Assembly (NCBI GenBank): GCA_031553075.1
Contig: JAVBLX010000110.1
Span: 1 to 64,000 of the forward strand
DNA: 64,000 nucleotides
Reading direction: 5' to 3'
From: DIGJ01 sp031553075
GTDB taxonomy: Bacteria > Bacillota > Clostridia > Lachnospirales > Lachnospiraceae
In this document: one piece after another, positions 14,286-22,377 of the stretch
Layout of the letters: each line of letters begins with the position of its first letter
How positions within the stretch are numbered: the first letter of the stretch is position 1
The notes under the pieces: generated by a model
Told to the model about the DNA's origin: nothing
Database searches by the model: none
The model's input: only the letters and a program-made list of their open reading frames with translations
Program-made: the position numbers and the translations under genes

Positions 14286-15716
14286 CTAATAAGCATTCTT
14301 ATTCACAAACCCTTTAAAAAATGTCAAAAACAAAATCTTAAAATCCAACAACAAAGTCCAGTTTTCAATATAATACAAATCATGCTCAATCCGTCCCTTA
14401 ATGGACGTATCCCCCCGATACCCATTCACCTGTGCCCATCCTGTAATCCCCGGTCGCACTTGATGCTTAATCATATATCGAGGAATCTCTTCCTTAAACT
14501 TTTCTACAAAAAACGGCCGTTCCGGACGTGGCCCAATCAGACTCATATCCCCTTTCAGTACATTGAAAATCTGTGGAAGCTCGTCAATGCTTGTCTTACG
14601 AATGAATTTTCCAATGGGTGTCACCCGGGGGTCATTAATGGTAGTCCAGGCGGCTTTTTCTTTCCTTGGATCCTGTACTTCCATAGAACGAAACTTGTAC
14701 ATGTCGAACTCTTTATTATGAAGCCCAATCCTTGTCTGCTTAAAAATAAGTGGTCCTGGTGAAGTAATCTTGATAATAATCGTAACAATTAACATCGGTA
14801 AGGAAAATAATATAAGTGCTACGGTAGCACCAAAAATGTCAATAGCTCGTTTTACTGCTTTATTAAATACGTTGCTGAGAGGAACATTTCGAATATTGAT
14901 TACCGGAAGACCAAATAAATCCTCGGTATATGGCCGGGAGGAAATCATTTCATTATAATCTGGAATAAACTTGGTATGAATACCAGATTTTTCACAAAGG
15001 GCGACAATGCGTTCCAGTTTTGCATATTCAGTAATTTTAAGGGCGATAGCAACCTCATCTAAATCATTTTTGGCCAAAGCGGCCTCCAGGGCCTCCAGAT
15101 TTCCGATGACATGAACTCCCTTGTGCTCAAATCCAATCGTATGATTATCGTCTAAAATCCCACGGATGCGGTATCCCCATTCCGGATTATAGAGAAGACG
15201 CTTGATATAGCGCTCGGTTGCCTGACTGTAGCCAACGATGAGAACGTGCTTCTGATTATATCCTTTTTTGCGGAAATGACGTAGCACTAAGACCAGCATA
15301 TATCGAAAGACTAAATCCAAAAAAGCATTAATCACAATAAAAATACCACTAAAGGAACGGGACAAATCTCCATAGGTGTCCTTAAGCAATACCATTAATA
15401 CAGAAATATAGAGGAACCCTAAAATACCTGCTTTGAATATATTAATAAAGGAAACCCGGCGACTCCTCGTCCGTTTCGGTCCGTACATACCACAATAATA
15501 ATAAATAATTAAAAAGCCGGGAATCAGATAAAGCAATATCCCTGCATAAATGCTAAAAGGAAAGAAGTAGGACTGACGCCAATGTAAAAAAGGAAATAGA
15601 GATGGCAGGGGGCTGCGGAAACGGAGCAGGAATGCCAAATAAAAGGATAATACGATAATAAGCGCATCAATGATAACGTGAATCACGTTGAAAAACTTCT
15701 GGTTGTCCTTTATCAT
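14286..15716 (-). CDS. Undecaprenyl-phosphate glycosylphosphotransferase (WcaJ-like)
   Basis: The 476-residue membrane enzyme would transfer a sugar-1-phosphate from a UDP-sugar to undecaprenyl phosphate, the first step in building exopolysaccharide, capsule or glycan repeat units. The N-terminus has several hydrophobic segments (about residues 10-125, such as VIIDALIIVLSFYLAFLLRF). A Rossmann-like domain follows (HVLIVGYSQATERYIKRL). The C-terminal catalytic domain starts KRAIDIFGATVALILFSLP and holds the signature KFRSM, KTSIDELPQIFNVLKGDMS and GPRPERPFFV, ending with RPGITGWAQVNGYRG. AGGAGG precedes the ATG. No other polysaccharide genes are adjacent. The sugar specificity cannot be read. 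Confidence 0.92.
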   Translation of the reverse strand: MIKDNQKFFNVIHVIIDALIIVLSFYLAFLLRFRSPLPSLFPFLHWRQSYFFPFSIYAGILLYLIPGFLIIYYYCGMYGPKRTRSRRVSFINIFKAGILGFLYISVLMVLLKDTYGDLSRSFSGIFIVINAFLDLVFRYMLVLVLRHFRKKGYNQKHVLIVGYSQATERYIKRLLYNPEWGYRIRGILDDNHTIGFEHKGVHVIGNLEALEAALAKNDLDEVAIALKITEYAKLERIVALCEKSGIHTKFIPDYNEMISSRPYTEDLFGLPVINIRNVPLSNVFNKAVKRAIDIFGATVALILFSLPMLIVTIIIKITSPGPLIFKQTRIGLHNKEFDMYKFRSMEVQDPRKEKAAWTTINDPRVTPIGKFIRKTSIDELPQIFNVLKGDMSLIGPRPERPFFVEKFKEEIPRYMIKHQVRPGITGWAQVNGYRGDTSIKGRIEHDLYYIENWTLLLDFKILFLTFFKGFVNKNAY

Positions 15717-15916
15717 ATCAAACCTCCTGGTAAATTTTACTTAGTTTTCGTTCATTCATTATAATACAAGAAAGGAAAACCGTCTATACTGATACAAGAA
15801 GAAAAAGGAAAAATTAAAGTTTGTGAAAAAATATTAATCAAATCTTCACAAAGTGTACACAAATTATTGTTAGTATGAGTTCATCAAAAGAAAAGCATTA
15901 AAGGTTATAACCAAGT

Positions 15917-15974
15917 GGAAACAATAAAAGCAATTCAAGAGGAAACAATAAAAGACAATTCAAGAGGAAACAAT
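15917..15974 (+). repeat. 24/25-base tandem repeat in the htrA leader
   Basis: The unit GGAAACAATAAAAG(A)CAATTCAAGA occurs at 15917-15940 and 15941-15965, and a third copy starts at 15966-15974 (GGAAACAAT). It sits immediately before the ribosome binding site of the HtrA gene. No other structure was found in the rest of 15717-15916. Confidence 0.8.
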
Positions 15975-15995
15975 CATCGAAAGGAGAAAGAAAAG

Positions 15996-17846
15996 ATGGA
16001 TGAGTTTAATAGAGAAAATCAGAATAATGAAAATGGGGACAAAGAAGATAACATGAGAAATCAGAATAACGGCTGGAATGAAAGTAATCAAGGTGGCCAA
16101 GACAACCAATGGAATCAGAATGATCAGACGAATCAGAGTAGTACTTCTGAGAACAAAGGAAATGATTATACTTTTTGGGCAGAATCCGCACAACCTGCTT
16201 ATCAGGCGGCAACCTACAGCTTCAAAAAGGAAGATTTGATAGACGAGAATAGGAATGATTATTCTTATGGCGGTGGTGACAACCATACCGGTGGAAGCTA
16301 TAATAATGGAAACTACAACACCGGAAACTACAGCAATGGAAATTATAGTGCCAATAATTATCAAAACACAGCATATGGGACAAATTACAACATGCCTGGT
16401 GGCAAACAACCAAAAAGGAAAGATACTCCGGCGAAAAAGTTTGGCCGTCTGGTAGCCTCGGCAATGGTATTTGGTCTGATCGCCGGAATTGTATTCCAGG
16501 GAGTCAACTTTGCATCGGGTAAATTGTTTCCTCAGCAGGCAGCGGTTTCTTCCAGTGCAGCAGGCTCGGCGGAAGAAAAAGTAATTCCGGCAACGACGGT
16601 ATCAGAAGGAGTGATTGCTTCCAGCACGGATCTTACAGAGCTGGTTGAAAATACAATGCCTTCCATCGTATCGATTACCAGTACGGTGAATCAGGAAATC
16701 AGTTTCTTCGGTCAAACCTTTACCCAGCCAGAGGATGGCAGTGGTTCTGGTATTATCGTTGGAAAAAGTGACAAGGAGCTTTTGGTTGTTACTAATAATC
16801 ATGTGGTAGAAGGAGCAACTGCAATTGCTGTGACCTTTATCAATGACCAGACCTGCGAAGCAACGATAAAGGGAACGGATACCACCGCAGACCTTGCTGT
16901 TGTTGCAGTAGATTTATCCAAAATAGATTCAAAGACTCTGGAGACTATTAAAATCGCCACCCTTGGTGACTCTGACAATGTAAAAGTAGGACAAATGGCA
17001 ATTGCAATCGGAAATGCCCTTGGTTCGGGACAGTCTGTAACTGTTGGCTATATCAGTGCTAAGAACCGTCAGGTAAATACCGATGGACAGAGCAAAGGAA
17101 GCCAGCTGGAACTTTTGCAGACCGATGCGGCCATCAATCCTGGAAACAGTGGAGGCGCTCTCCTTAATACGAATGGTGAAGTAATCGGAATCAACGATAT
17201 GAAATATGCCGATACGAATGTAGAAGGTATGGGCTATGCCATCCCAATTTCAGAAGCTATCCCAATTATCAATGAACTGATGAACCGGGAAATACTGGCG
17301 GATGATGAAAAAGGATACCTTGGCATTACCGGAAGTACCATCAGTGAAGAAAACAATTTCTACAACATGCCTCTGGGTGTATATGTATATGATGTTGCCA
17401 GCGGCGGTGCTGCAGAAGAAGGCGGCGTGCGGAAAGGCGATATCATTGTAAAGATTAATGATAAGAAGGTTGCAACCATTGATGCAGTCAAAGAGACAGT
17501 AAGCAGCAAACGGGCAGGAACCGAGATTACTATCCAGGTAATGAGAAATCAGGATGGGGAATATAAAGAAGTTGAGCTTACAATTACGCTTAAAGATGCA
17601 AGTTCTGTGAAGGGCTTCAGTGACTCACAAGAGAATAAACAGACTGGTCCGAAGTTTGGATATCAGCAGCAGAATCCACAGGATCAAAACGGGCAAGAGA
17701 GCCAGAATGGGCAGAATAACCAGGATGGACAGAATAACCAGAATGAAGGGAATGGCCAGGATGGACAAAATAACCAGAATGGACAGGGAAATAGCCAGGA
17801 TGATATGCAGCAGTTTCTGGAAGACTTTATGAATCAGTTTAATTAG
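15996..17846 (+). CDS. Membrane-anchored HtrA/DegP-type serine protease
   Basis: The 616-residue protein has a long Asn/Gln/Gly-rich cytosolic N-terminus (about 1-140), one membrane anchor (LVASAMVFGLIAGIVFQGVNF, about 155-175), a trypsin-like protease domain and a C-terminal PDZ domain (GYLGITGS ... GVRKGDIIVKINDKKV). The triad is visible: His in VVTNNHVVEG, Asp in TADLAVVAVD, Ser in NPGNSGGAL. It is expected to degrade or process misfolded exported proteins outside the membrane. After the PDZ domain comes a repetitive NQ/DGQ-rich tail. AAGGAG (15981-15986) supports ATG 15996; a GTG at 15915 would run through the tandem repeat and is unlikely. It is monocistronic with a strong terminator. 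Confidence 0.92.
   Translation: MDEFNRENQNNENGDKEDNMRNQNNGWNESNQGGQDNQWNQNDQTNQSSTSENKGNDYTFWAESAQPAYQAATYSFKKEDLIDENRNDYSYGGGDNHTGGSYNNGNYNTGNYSNGNYSANNYQNTAYGTNYNMPGGKQPKRKDTPAKKFGRLVASAMVFGLIAGIVFQGVNFASGKLFPQQAAVSSSAAGSAEEKVIPATTVSEGVIASSTDLTELVENTMPSIVSITSTVNQEISFFGQTFTQPEDGSGSGIIVGKSDKELLVVTNNHVVEGATAIAVTFINDQTCEATIKGTDTTADLAVVAVDLSKIDSKTLETIKIATLGDSDNVKVGQMAIAIGNALGSGQSVTVGYISAKNRQVNTDGQSKGSQLELLQTDAAINPGNSGGALLNTNGEVIGINDMKYADTNVEGMGYAIPISEAIPIINELMNREILADDEKGYLGITGSTISEENNFYNMPLGVYVYDVASGGAAEEGGVRKGDIIVKINDKKVATIDAVKETVSSKRAGTEITIQVMRNQDGEYKEVELTITLKDASSVKGFSDSQENKQTGPKFGYQQQNPQDQNGQESQNGQNNQDGQNNQNEGNGQDGQNNQNGQGNSQDDMQQFLEDFMNQFN
17690..17813 (+). repeat. Coding repeat in the HtrA C-terminal tail
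   Basis: Degenerate repeats of the type CAGAATAACCAGGATGGA encode NGQNNQDGQNNQ-like residues at the end of the HtrA protein. The low-complexity tail lies after the PDZ domain and would be extracellular. Confidence 0.7.
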
Positions 17847-17905
17847 GATTTTAGTGTTATGCAAAAGTACCTTATGATGTAGATTGCATCTCCCCAAAAA
17901 GCAAT

Positions 17906-17973
17906 GGGCGGATAAGCTCCCTCAGAAAGCTATTATTTGAGCTTTCGAGGGAGTTTGTCCGCCTGTTTTGTTC
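17906..17973 (+). terminator. Terminator after htrA
   Basis: GGGCGGATAA-CTCCCTC-AAAGCT pairs with AGCTTT-GAGGGAG-TTGTCCGCC across a short loop and is followed by TGTTTTGTT. The remaining gap to 18176 is AT-rich with no feature I can support. Confidence 0.85.
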
Positions 17974-18176
17974 TGGGCGTTTTTGTTTGAAGGGAAGGGC
18001 GGGTAGATATCATTCCGGTCCTTATACCTCAATTTCTGAAAATACATAGATAGGAAAACTTTAACCTTTTGTAAGTTTAGAGTTTAAGGTCCGATAGTCA
18101 CAGAATGAAGATCAATGTAGAAATAGAGTGCCATTCTCTTTTTTCTTTCAATTTTATTAATAATTTCGGATAAGTA

Positions 18177-18205
18177 TTGTGCTTGGAAAAAAGGTAGGAT
18201 ATAAT
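18177..18205 (+). promoter_or_regulatory. Promoter of the ClpX-like gene
   Basis: TTGTGC (18177-18182) and TATAAT (18200-18205) with a 17-base spacer, 36 bases before the chosen ATG. Confidence 0.65.
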
Positions 18206-18241
18206 GGGTTTTAGCGAGATTATTTGAAAGAAGGACATAGC

Positions 18242-19633
18242 ATGAGCGAAGAACAAAAGAATTTTGATGACGATCACAAAGATGATTACGAAGACATTTG
18301 CTATATATGTAGAAGGCCGGAGAGTAAAGTTAAATCTATGATTCGGATTCCAAATAATATTTGTATCTGTATTGATTGTATGCAAAAGACCTTTGACACC
18401 ATGGGCAGCGGTGGCATGGGGATGCCCTATATGGATTTTATGAATCCATCCAATATGAACCTTAATATGAATAACATGCAGAATGAAATTCCCAAAAGCC
18501 AGAAGCTCAAGAAAAAAAAGGAAAAGAGTGAAAATGACGTGCCGGTACTGGATGTTAAAAACGTTCCGCCACCACATGTAATTAAGGGTAAGCTGGATGA
18601 ATTTGTAATCGGACAGAATCATGCAAAAAAGGTAATGTCAGTTGCCGTATACAATCATTATAAACGAGTAGCGACCCAAACCATGGATGATATCGAAATT
18701 GAGAAGTCCAACATGCTGATGATTGGACCCACCGGAAGTGGGAAGACCTATTTGGTAAAGACTCTTGCCAGACTTCTTCAGGTGCCTTTGGCCATTGCCG
18801 ATGCCACATCTCTTACGGAAGCCGGGTATATTGGCGACGATGTGGAGAGTGTTCTTTCCAAGCTTCTTGCTGCCGCAGATAATGATGTGGAAGCCGCAGA
18901 GCGGGGTATTGTATTTATTGATGAAATCGATAAGATTGCCAAGAAGAAAAGCTCCACCAATCGGGATGTTAGCGGAGAGTCAGTACAGCAGGGTCTGTTA
19001 AAGCTGCTGGAGGGTGCTGACGTAGAGGTGCCAGTGGGCGCTACCAGTAAAAATGCGATGGTTCCTCTTACCACGATTAACACCCGCAATATATTATTTA
19101 TTTGCGGCGGGGCCTTTCCGGAACTGGAAAAGGTTATTAAAAATCGTTTAAATAAGAAGTCTTCTATTGGATTTAATGCCGATTTGAAGGATAAATACGA
19201 TGATGACCTAAATATTTTGTCCCGGGTGACCGTAGAAGATATGAGGGAGTTTGGGATGATTCCAGAATTTCTGGGACGACTTCCGGTACTGTTCTCCTTG
19301 CAGCCTCTCTCCAAGGACATGCTGGTACAGATTTTGCGAGAGCCAAAGAACGCCATTTTAAAGCAATATCAAAAGCTGCTGGCTCTGGATGAGGTAGATT
19401 TAGTGTTTGAAGACGGAGCATTAGAGGCCATAGCCGAAAAGGCGCTGGAAAAGAAAACAGGTGCTCGTGCTCTCCGTGCGATTATTGAAGAATTTATGCT
19501 GGATATTATGTACGAGATACCCAAAGATGATAATATTGGGCGAGTGATTATTACACAAGATTATATTGAACATGCGGGGGCTCCAAGGATTGAAATGCGA
19601 GGAACTCAGATTCCCCGAATTGAAAGAGTGTAA
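18242..19633 (+). CDS. Divergent ClpX-like AAA+ unfoldase
   Basis: The 463-residue protein has ClpX layout: an N-terminal four-cysteine zinc finger (CYIC ... CIDC), a Met/Asn/Gly-rich linker (about 55-85) that ClpX normally lacks, then an AAA+ module with Walker A GPTGSGKT, GYIGDDVES pore loop, Walker B IVFIDEIDKIAKK and a C-terminal D2 domain (TGARALRAIIEEFMLDIMYEIP). The IGF loop used to dock on ClpP is present (SSIGFNADL), so it should work with ClpP. No clpP or tig lies nearby, and the zinc finger differs from that of canonical ClpX, which suggests an extra paralogue. TTG 18224 is an alternative start, but ATG 18242 follows AAGGA better. Confidence 0.88.
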   Translation: MSEEQKNFDDDHKDDYEDICYICRRPESKVKSMIRIPNNICICIDCMQKTFDTMGSGGMGMPYMDFMNPSNMNLNMNNMQNEIPKSQKLKKKKEKSENDVPVLDVKNVPPPHVIKGKLDEFVIGQNHAKKVMSVAVYNHYKRVATQTMDDIEIEKSNMLMIGPTGSGKTYLVKTLARLLQVPLAIADATSLTEAGYIGDDVESVLSKLLAAADNDVEAAERGIVFIDEIDKIAKKKSSTNRDVSGESVQQGLLKLLEGADVEVPVGATSKNAMVPLTTINTRNILFICGGAFPELEKVIKNRLNKKSSIGFNADLKDKYDDDLNILSRVTVEDMREFGMIPEFLGRLPVLFSLQPLSKDMLVQILREPKNAILKQYQKLLALDEVDLVFEDGALEAIAEKALEKKTGARALRAIIEEFMLDIMYEIPKDDNIGRVIITQDYIEHAGAPRIEMRGTQIPRIERV

Positions 19634-19713
19634 AAAGGAGTGCTGCGCATTATTTTGGTTTCAACAGATTTTTATGTTGTAGGCAGTAAAGAATAAATAT
19701 ATTGGGAATAATG

Positions 19714-19759
19714 AAAAGGTCATGTGAGCTAACTTGGGATAAACTTACATGACCCTTTT
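19714..19759 (+). terminator. Terminator after the ClpX-like gene
   Basis: AAAAGGTCATGTGAG pairs with CTTACATGACCCTTTT (19744-19759). The arms carry the same GGTCATGT word that recurs in the promoter palindrome at 19888-19911. Confidence 0.65.
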
Positions 19760-19887
19760 CATAGAATTGTTTTCTCAAAAAAGATTGGAATCATTTATTT
19801 ATCCTGCATTTACACAAGTAAAAGCAAAATGACATAATAATAAAAAATAATTTTTGTGAAGCTTAAATTTTTTAAAAAATTTATAGT

Positions 19888-19934
19888 AAAAAAGGACACA
19901 TGACCTTTTTTAGGTTGTACAATAATACTATAAT
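19888..19934 (+). promoter_or_regulatory. Promoter and operator palindrome of the Crp-type gene
   Basis: The inverted repeat AAAAAAGGACA-CA-TGACCTTTTTT (19888-19911, one mismatch) overlaps the -35 position. TATAAT is at 19929-19934 with a poor -35 (TTTTTT) 17 bases upstream. If transcription starts near 19941, the palindrome centres at about -41.5, the position used by class II Crp-type activators. Autoregulation by the next gene is an inference. Confidence 0.55.
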
Positions 19935-19966
19935 GAGCCTATCTTATAGAGGGGAGGTTAAACAAT

Positions 19967-20677
19967 ATGAACAAGATTATCTCCGTTATCAACCAATTAG
20001 AAGGCGAACAGAAGCAAAGATTAGCAGAATTATTTAAGAATGCACCAGTCTGGCTGGTGGAAGCCTGTAATATACTGGAGCTTAAACAGGACGAAATTTT
20101 CTGCCGGGAAAAGGAAAAGGCCAGCAAGGTCTACATCCTGACCAAAGGAAAGGCAAAGGCCAGTGATTTTCGGATTTTTGGTATTGTATATGACTTTTGC
20201 CGCTATGAGGCAGTAGAAATCCTGGGTGGCATGGAGGTTTTCGTAGACAGTGAAACCTATCGGACCACACTGATTACAGCTACACCTTGTCAGTTCATTG
20301 TAATGGACCGGGAGATTTTTAAGAAGTGGATGACCAGTGATAATAACGCCTTGTGGTTCCACACCAAAACAATGACCCGGTATTTACTGGAGGAAACCAG
20401 AAAAGAAAGAGCTTTCTTATTTCTTCAGGGAACGGATCGAGTTTATATCTTATTGGAACACCTTTATGAGCTGAATGAGGTGGATGGAAGGTGCCAGATC
20501 AGGCTTACCAGACAGCAGATTTCAGATGAAACAGGACTATCGATTAAGACAATCAATCGTTCATTAAAGCAGATGATAGAAGACGAATTGGTAAGTGTAC
20601 AGGGAAGCCGGTTAACCATTTGCCGGGACCAGTACCAGAGAATGAAGGACTTATCCTCAGAAAAAATTGATATTTAA
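19967..20677 (+). CDS. Crp/Fnr-family transcriptional regulator
   Basis: The 236-residue protein has an N-terminal cyclic-nucleotide-binding-like beta-roll (about 35-135; SKVYILTKGKAKASDF, EILGGMEVFVDSETYRTTLI), a dimerisation helix and a C-terminal winged helix (about 165-225) whose recognition region is RLTRQQISDETGLSIKTINR. The phosphate-binding cassette of true cAMP receptors is not evident and there is no Fnr cysteine cluster, so the ligand is unknown. GGGGAGG lies before the ATG. It directly precedes the nucleoside phosphorylase genes (19 bases), so control of nucleoside salvage is likely. It is probably the first gene of an operon with udp and deoD. Confidence 0.85.
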   Translation: MNKIISVINQLEGEQKQRLAELFKNAPVWLVEACNILELKQDEIFCREKEKASKVYILTKGKAKASDFRIFGIVYDFCRYEAVEILGGMEVFVDSETYRTTLITATPCQFIVMDREIFKKWMTSDNNALWFHTKTMTRYLLEETRKERAFLFLQGTDRVYILLEHLYELNEVDGRCQIRLTRQQISDETGLSIKTINRSLKQMIEDELVSVQGSRLTICRDQYQRMKDLSSEKIDI

Positions 20678-20696
20678 AAGAAAAGGAGTGCAGGAC

Positions 20697-21479
20697 ATGG
20701 TGGATTATTCAGAAGGAAGCGGATTGCAGTATCATCTTCAGATTAAAAACGGAGATGTAGGGAAATATGTCATACTGCCCGGCGACCCAAAACGTTGTAA
20801 AAAAATTGCAGAACATTTTGACGATGCTCAGTTAGTGGCAGACAGCAGAGAATATGTAACCTATACCGGCTATCTGGATGGTGTAAAGGTAAGTGTTACC
20901 TCTACCGGAATTGGTGGACCATCAGCCTCTATTGCCATGGAAGAGCTGGTAAAATGTGGAGCAGACACCTTTATCCGGGTAGGAACCTGTGGTGGTATGG
21001 AACTGGATGTAATGGGAGGCGATGTGGTAATTGCCAGCGGAGCCATCCGCATGGAAGGAACCAGTAGAGAATATGCTCCTATGGAATTTCCTGCCGTTGC
21101 TAATGTTCAGGTGATAAATGCGCTGGTGGATGGTGCGAAAACCTTGAATCATGCCCATCATGTAGGTGTGGTACAGTGTAAGGATGCCTTTTACGGTCAG
21201 CATGAACCAGAGACCAAACCAGTCAGCTATGAACTGATGGACAAATGGGAAGCCTGGAAACGCCTGGGCTGTCTTGCATCCGAGATGGAATCCGCAGCAT
21301 TGTTTGTAGTAGGAAGCTATTTGAGAGTGAGAGTTGGTTCCGTATTTCTGGTGGTTGCAAACCAGGAAAGAGAACGAAAAGGTCTGGAAAATCCACAGGT
21401 ACACGATACCGAAGCGGCAATCAGTGTGGCCGTAGAAGCAATTAGAAACCTGATAAAAGAAGATGGAAACAGAAAATAG
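20697..21479 (+). CDS. udp: Uridine phosphorylase-type nucleoside phosphorylase
   Basis: The 260-residue enzyme of the PNP/UDP family I carries the phosphate-binding VILPGDPKRCKKIAEHF, the TGIGGPSASIAMEEL segment and the VGTCGGM motif, then SEMESAALFVVGSYL, which contacts the ribose. It splits uridine (or a related nucleoside) with phosphate to give base and ribose-1-phosphate. I start at ATG 20697 with AGGAG at 20684-20688; the TTG at 20667 would overlap the upstream gene. It lies 46 bases before deoD in the same direction, and the pair covers pyrimidine and purine nucleosides. Uridine specificity is inferred from overall similarity. Confidence 0.85.
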   Translation: MVDYSEGSGLQYHLQIKNGDVGKYVILPGDPKRCKKIAEHFDDAQLVADSREYVTYTGYLDGVKVSVTSTGIGGPSASIAMEELVKCGADTFIRVGTCGGMELDVMGGDVVIASGAIRMEGTSREYAPMEFPAVANVQVINALVDGAKTLNHAHHVGVVQCKDAFYGQHEPETKPVSYELMDKWEAWKRLGCLASEMESAALFVVGSYLRVRVGSVFLVVANQERERKGLENPQVHDTEAAISVAVEAIRNLIKEDGNRK

Positions 21480-21525
21480 TCCGGAATGACGGAAGAAGAA
21501 AAATAACAGAAGGTAGGACACAGAA

Positions 21526-22239
21526 ATGAGCAATATACCAACACCGCATATCGGTGCCCAGGAGGGCCAGATTGCAAAAACAGTTTTAATGCCAGGAGAT
21601 CCTTTAAGAGCCAAATTTATCGCAGAAACCTATTTAGAGGATGTGATTTGTTTCAACCAGGTAAGAAATATGCTGGGCTACACCGGAACCTATAAAGGGA
21701 AAAAGATTTCCGTTATGGGTGGCGGCATGGGAATGCCTTCCGTGGGCATTTACACTTATGAGTTATTTCACTTTTACGATGTGGATTCCATTATCCGAAT
21801 TGGTTCAGCAGGAGCCCTGCAGGATGATGTAAAGGTTCGGGATGTGGTAATCGGAATGGGAGCTTGTACCGATTCTAATTATGCAGCACAATTCAGGCTT
21901 CCCGGCACCTATGCCCCAATCGCAGACTATTCACTGGTACGCAGAGCAGTAGAAGTGGCAGAAAAGAAAGACATCAAAGTGGCAGTCGGAAATGTACTGT
22001 CAGCGGATGTCTTCTATAATGATTATGACAAAACAAATGATTTATGGCGGGGAATGGGTGTCATGGCAGTGGAAATGGAGGCAGCAGCTCTTTATATGAA
22101 CGCAGCCCGGGCTGGAAAGAAAGCCTTATGTCTACTGACGATTTCCGACCATATTTATACGGGAGAAAAGCTTTCTGCTGAGGAAAGACAGTTGGGCTTC
22201 CGTGACATGATGGAAATAGCATTGGAATTAAATGATTAA
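21526..22239 (+). CDS. deoD: Purine nucleoside phosphorylase, DeoD type
   Basis: The 237-residue protein starts MSNIPTPHIGAQEGQIAKTV and carries the DeoD hallmarks VLMPGDPLRAKFIAETYLED, GMGMPSVGIYTYELF, RIGSAGAL and AVEMEAAALYMNAARAGKKA. It releases purine bases from ribo- and deoxyribonucleosides by phosphorolysis in the cytosol; the hexameric DeoD type also accepts adenosine. The ribosome binding site is GGTAGGA. The next promoter begins only two bases after its stop codon, so the importer genes downstream form a separate transcript or are at least boosted separately. Confidence 0.95.
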   Translation: MSNIPTPHIGAQEGQIAKTVLMPGDPLRAKFIAETYLEDVICFNQVRNMLGYTGTYKGKKISVMGGGMGMPSVGIYTYELFHFYDVDSIIRIGSAGALQDDVKVRDVVIGMGACTDSNYAAQFRLPGTYAPIADYSLVRRAVEVAEKKDIKVAVGNVLSADVFYNDYDKTNDLWRGMGVMAVEMEAAALYMNAARAGKKALCLLTISDHIYTGEKLSAEERQLGFRDMMEIALELND

Positions 22240-22240
22240 G

Positions 22241-22269
22241 TTGACAGAGCATACGGGACAAAATATAAT
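22241..22269 (+). promoter_or_regulatory. Promoter of the nucleoside importer operon
   Basis: TTGACA (22241-22246) and TATAAT (22264-22269) with a 17-base spacer give a consensus promoter located right after deoD and about 110 bases before the lipoprotein gene. Confidence 0.85.
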
Positions 22270-22377
22270 GAAATAGTAATATGTACCAATAAAATGGACC
22301 AAAATGCGTGCATATCACCCATTTGATGTGCAGTTAGCATAAATGGTAAAAAAGCAAAAAAAGAAGGAGATTTAAAA

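Noticed and set aside
14090..14762. Two plus-strand open frames over the palindrome and the end of the glycosylphosphotransferase gene
   Set aside because: They run through the structured palindrome or antisense to a well-supported gene, with no binding site; probably typical mis-annotations of a structured RNA region.
15960..16464. Minus-strand open frames opposite the HtrA N-terminus
   Set aside because: They arise from the low-complexity Asn-rich coding sequence of HtrA and have no start signals.
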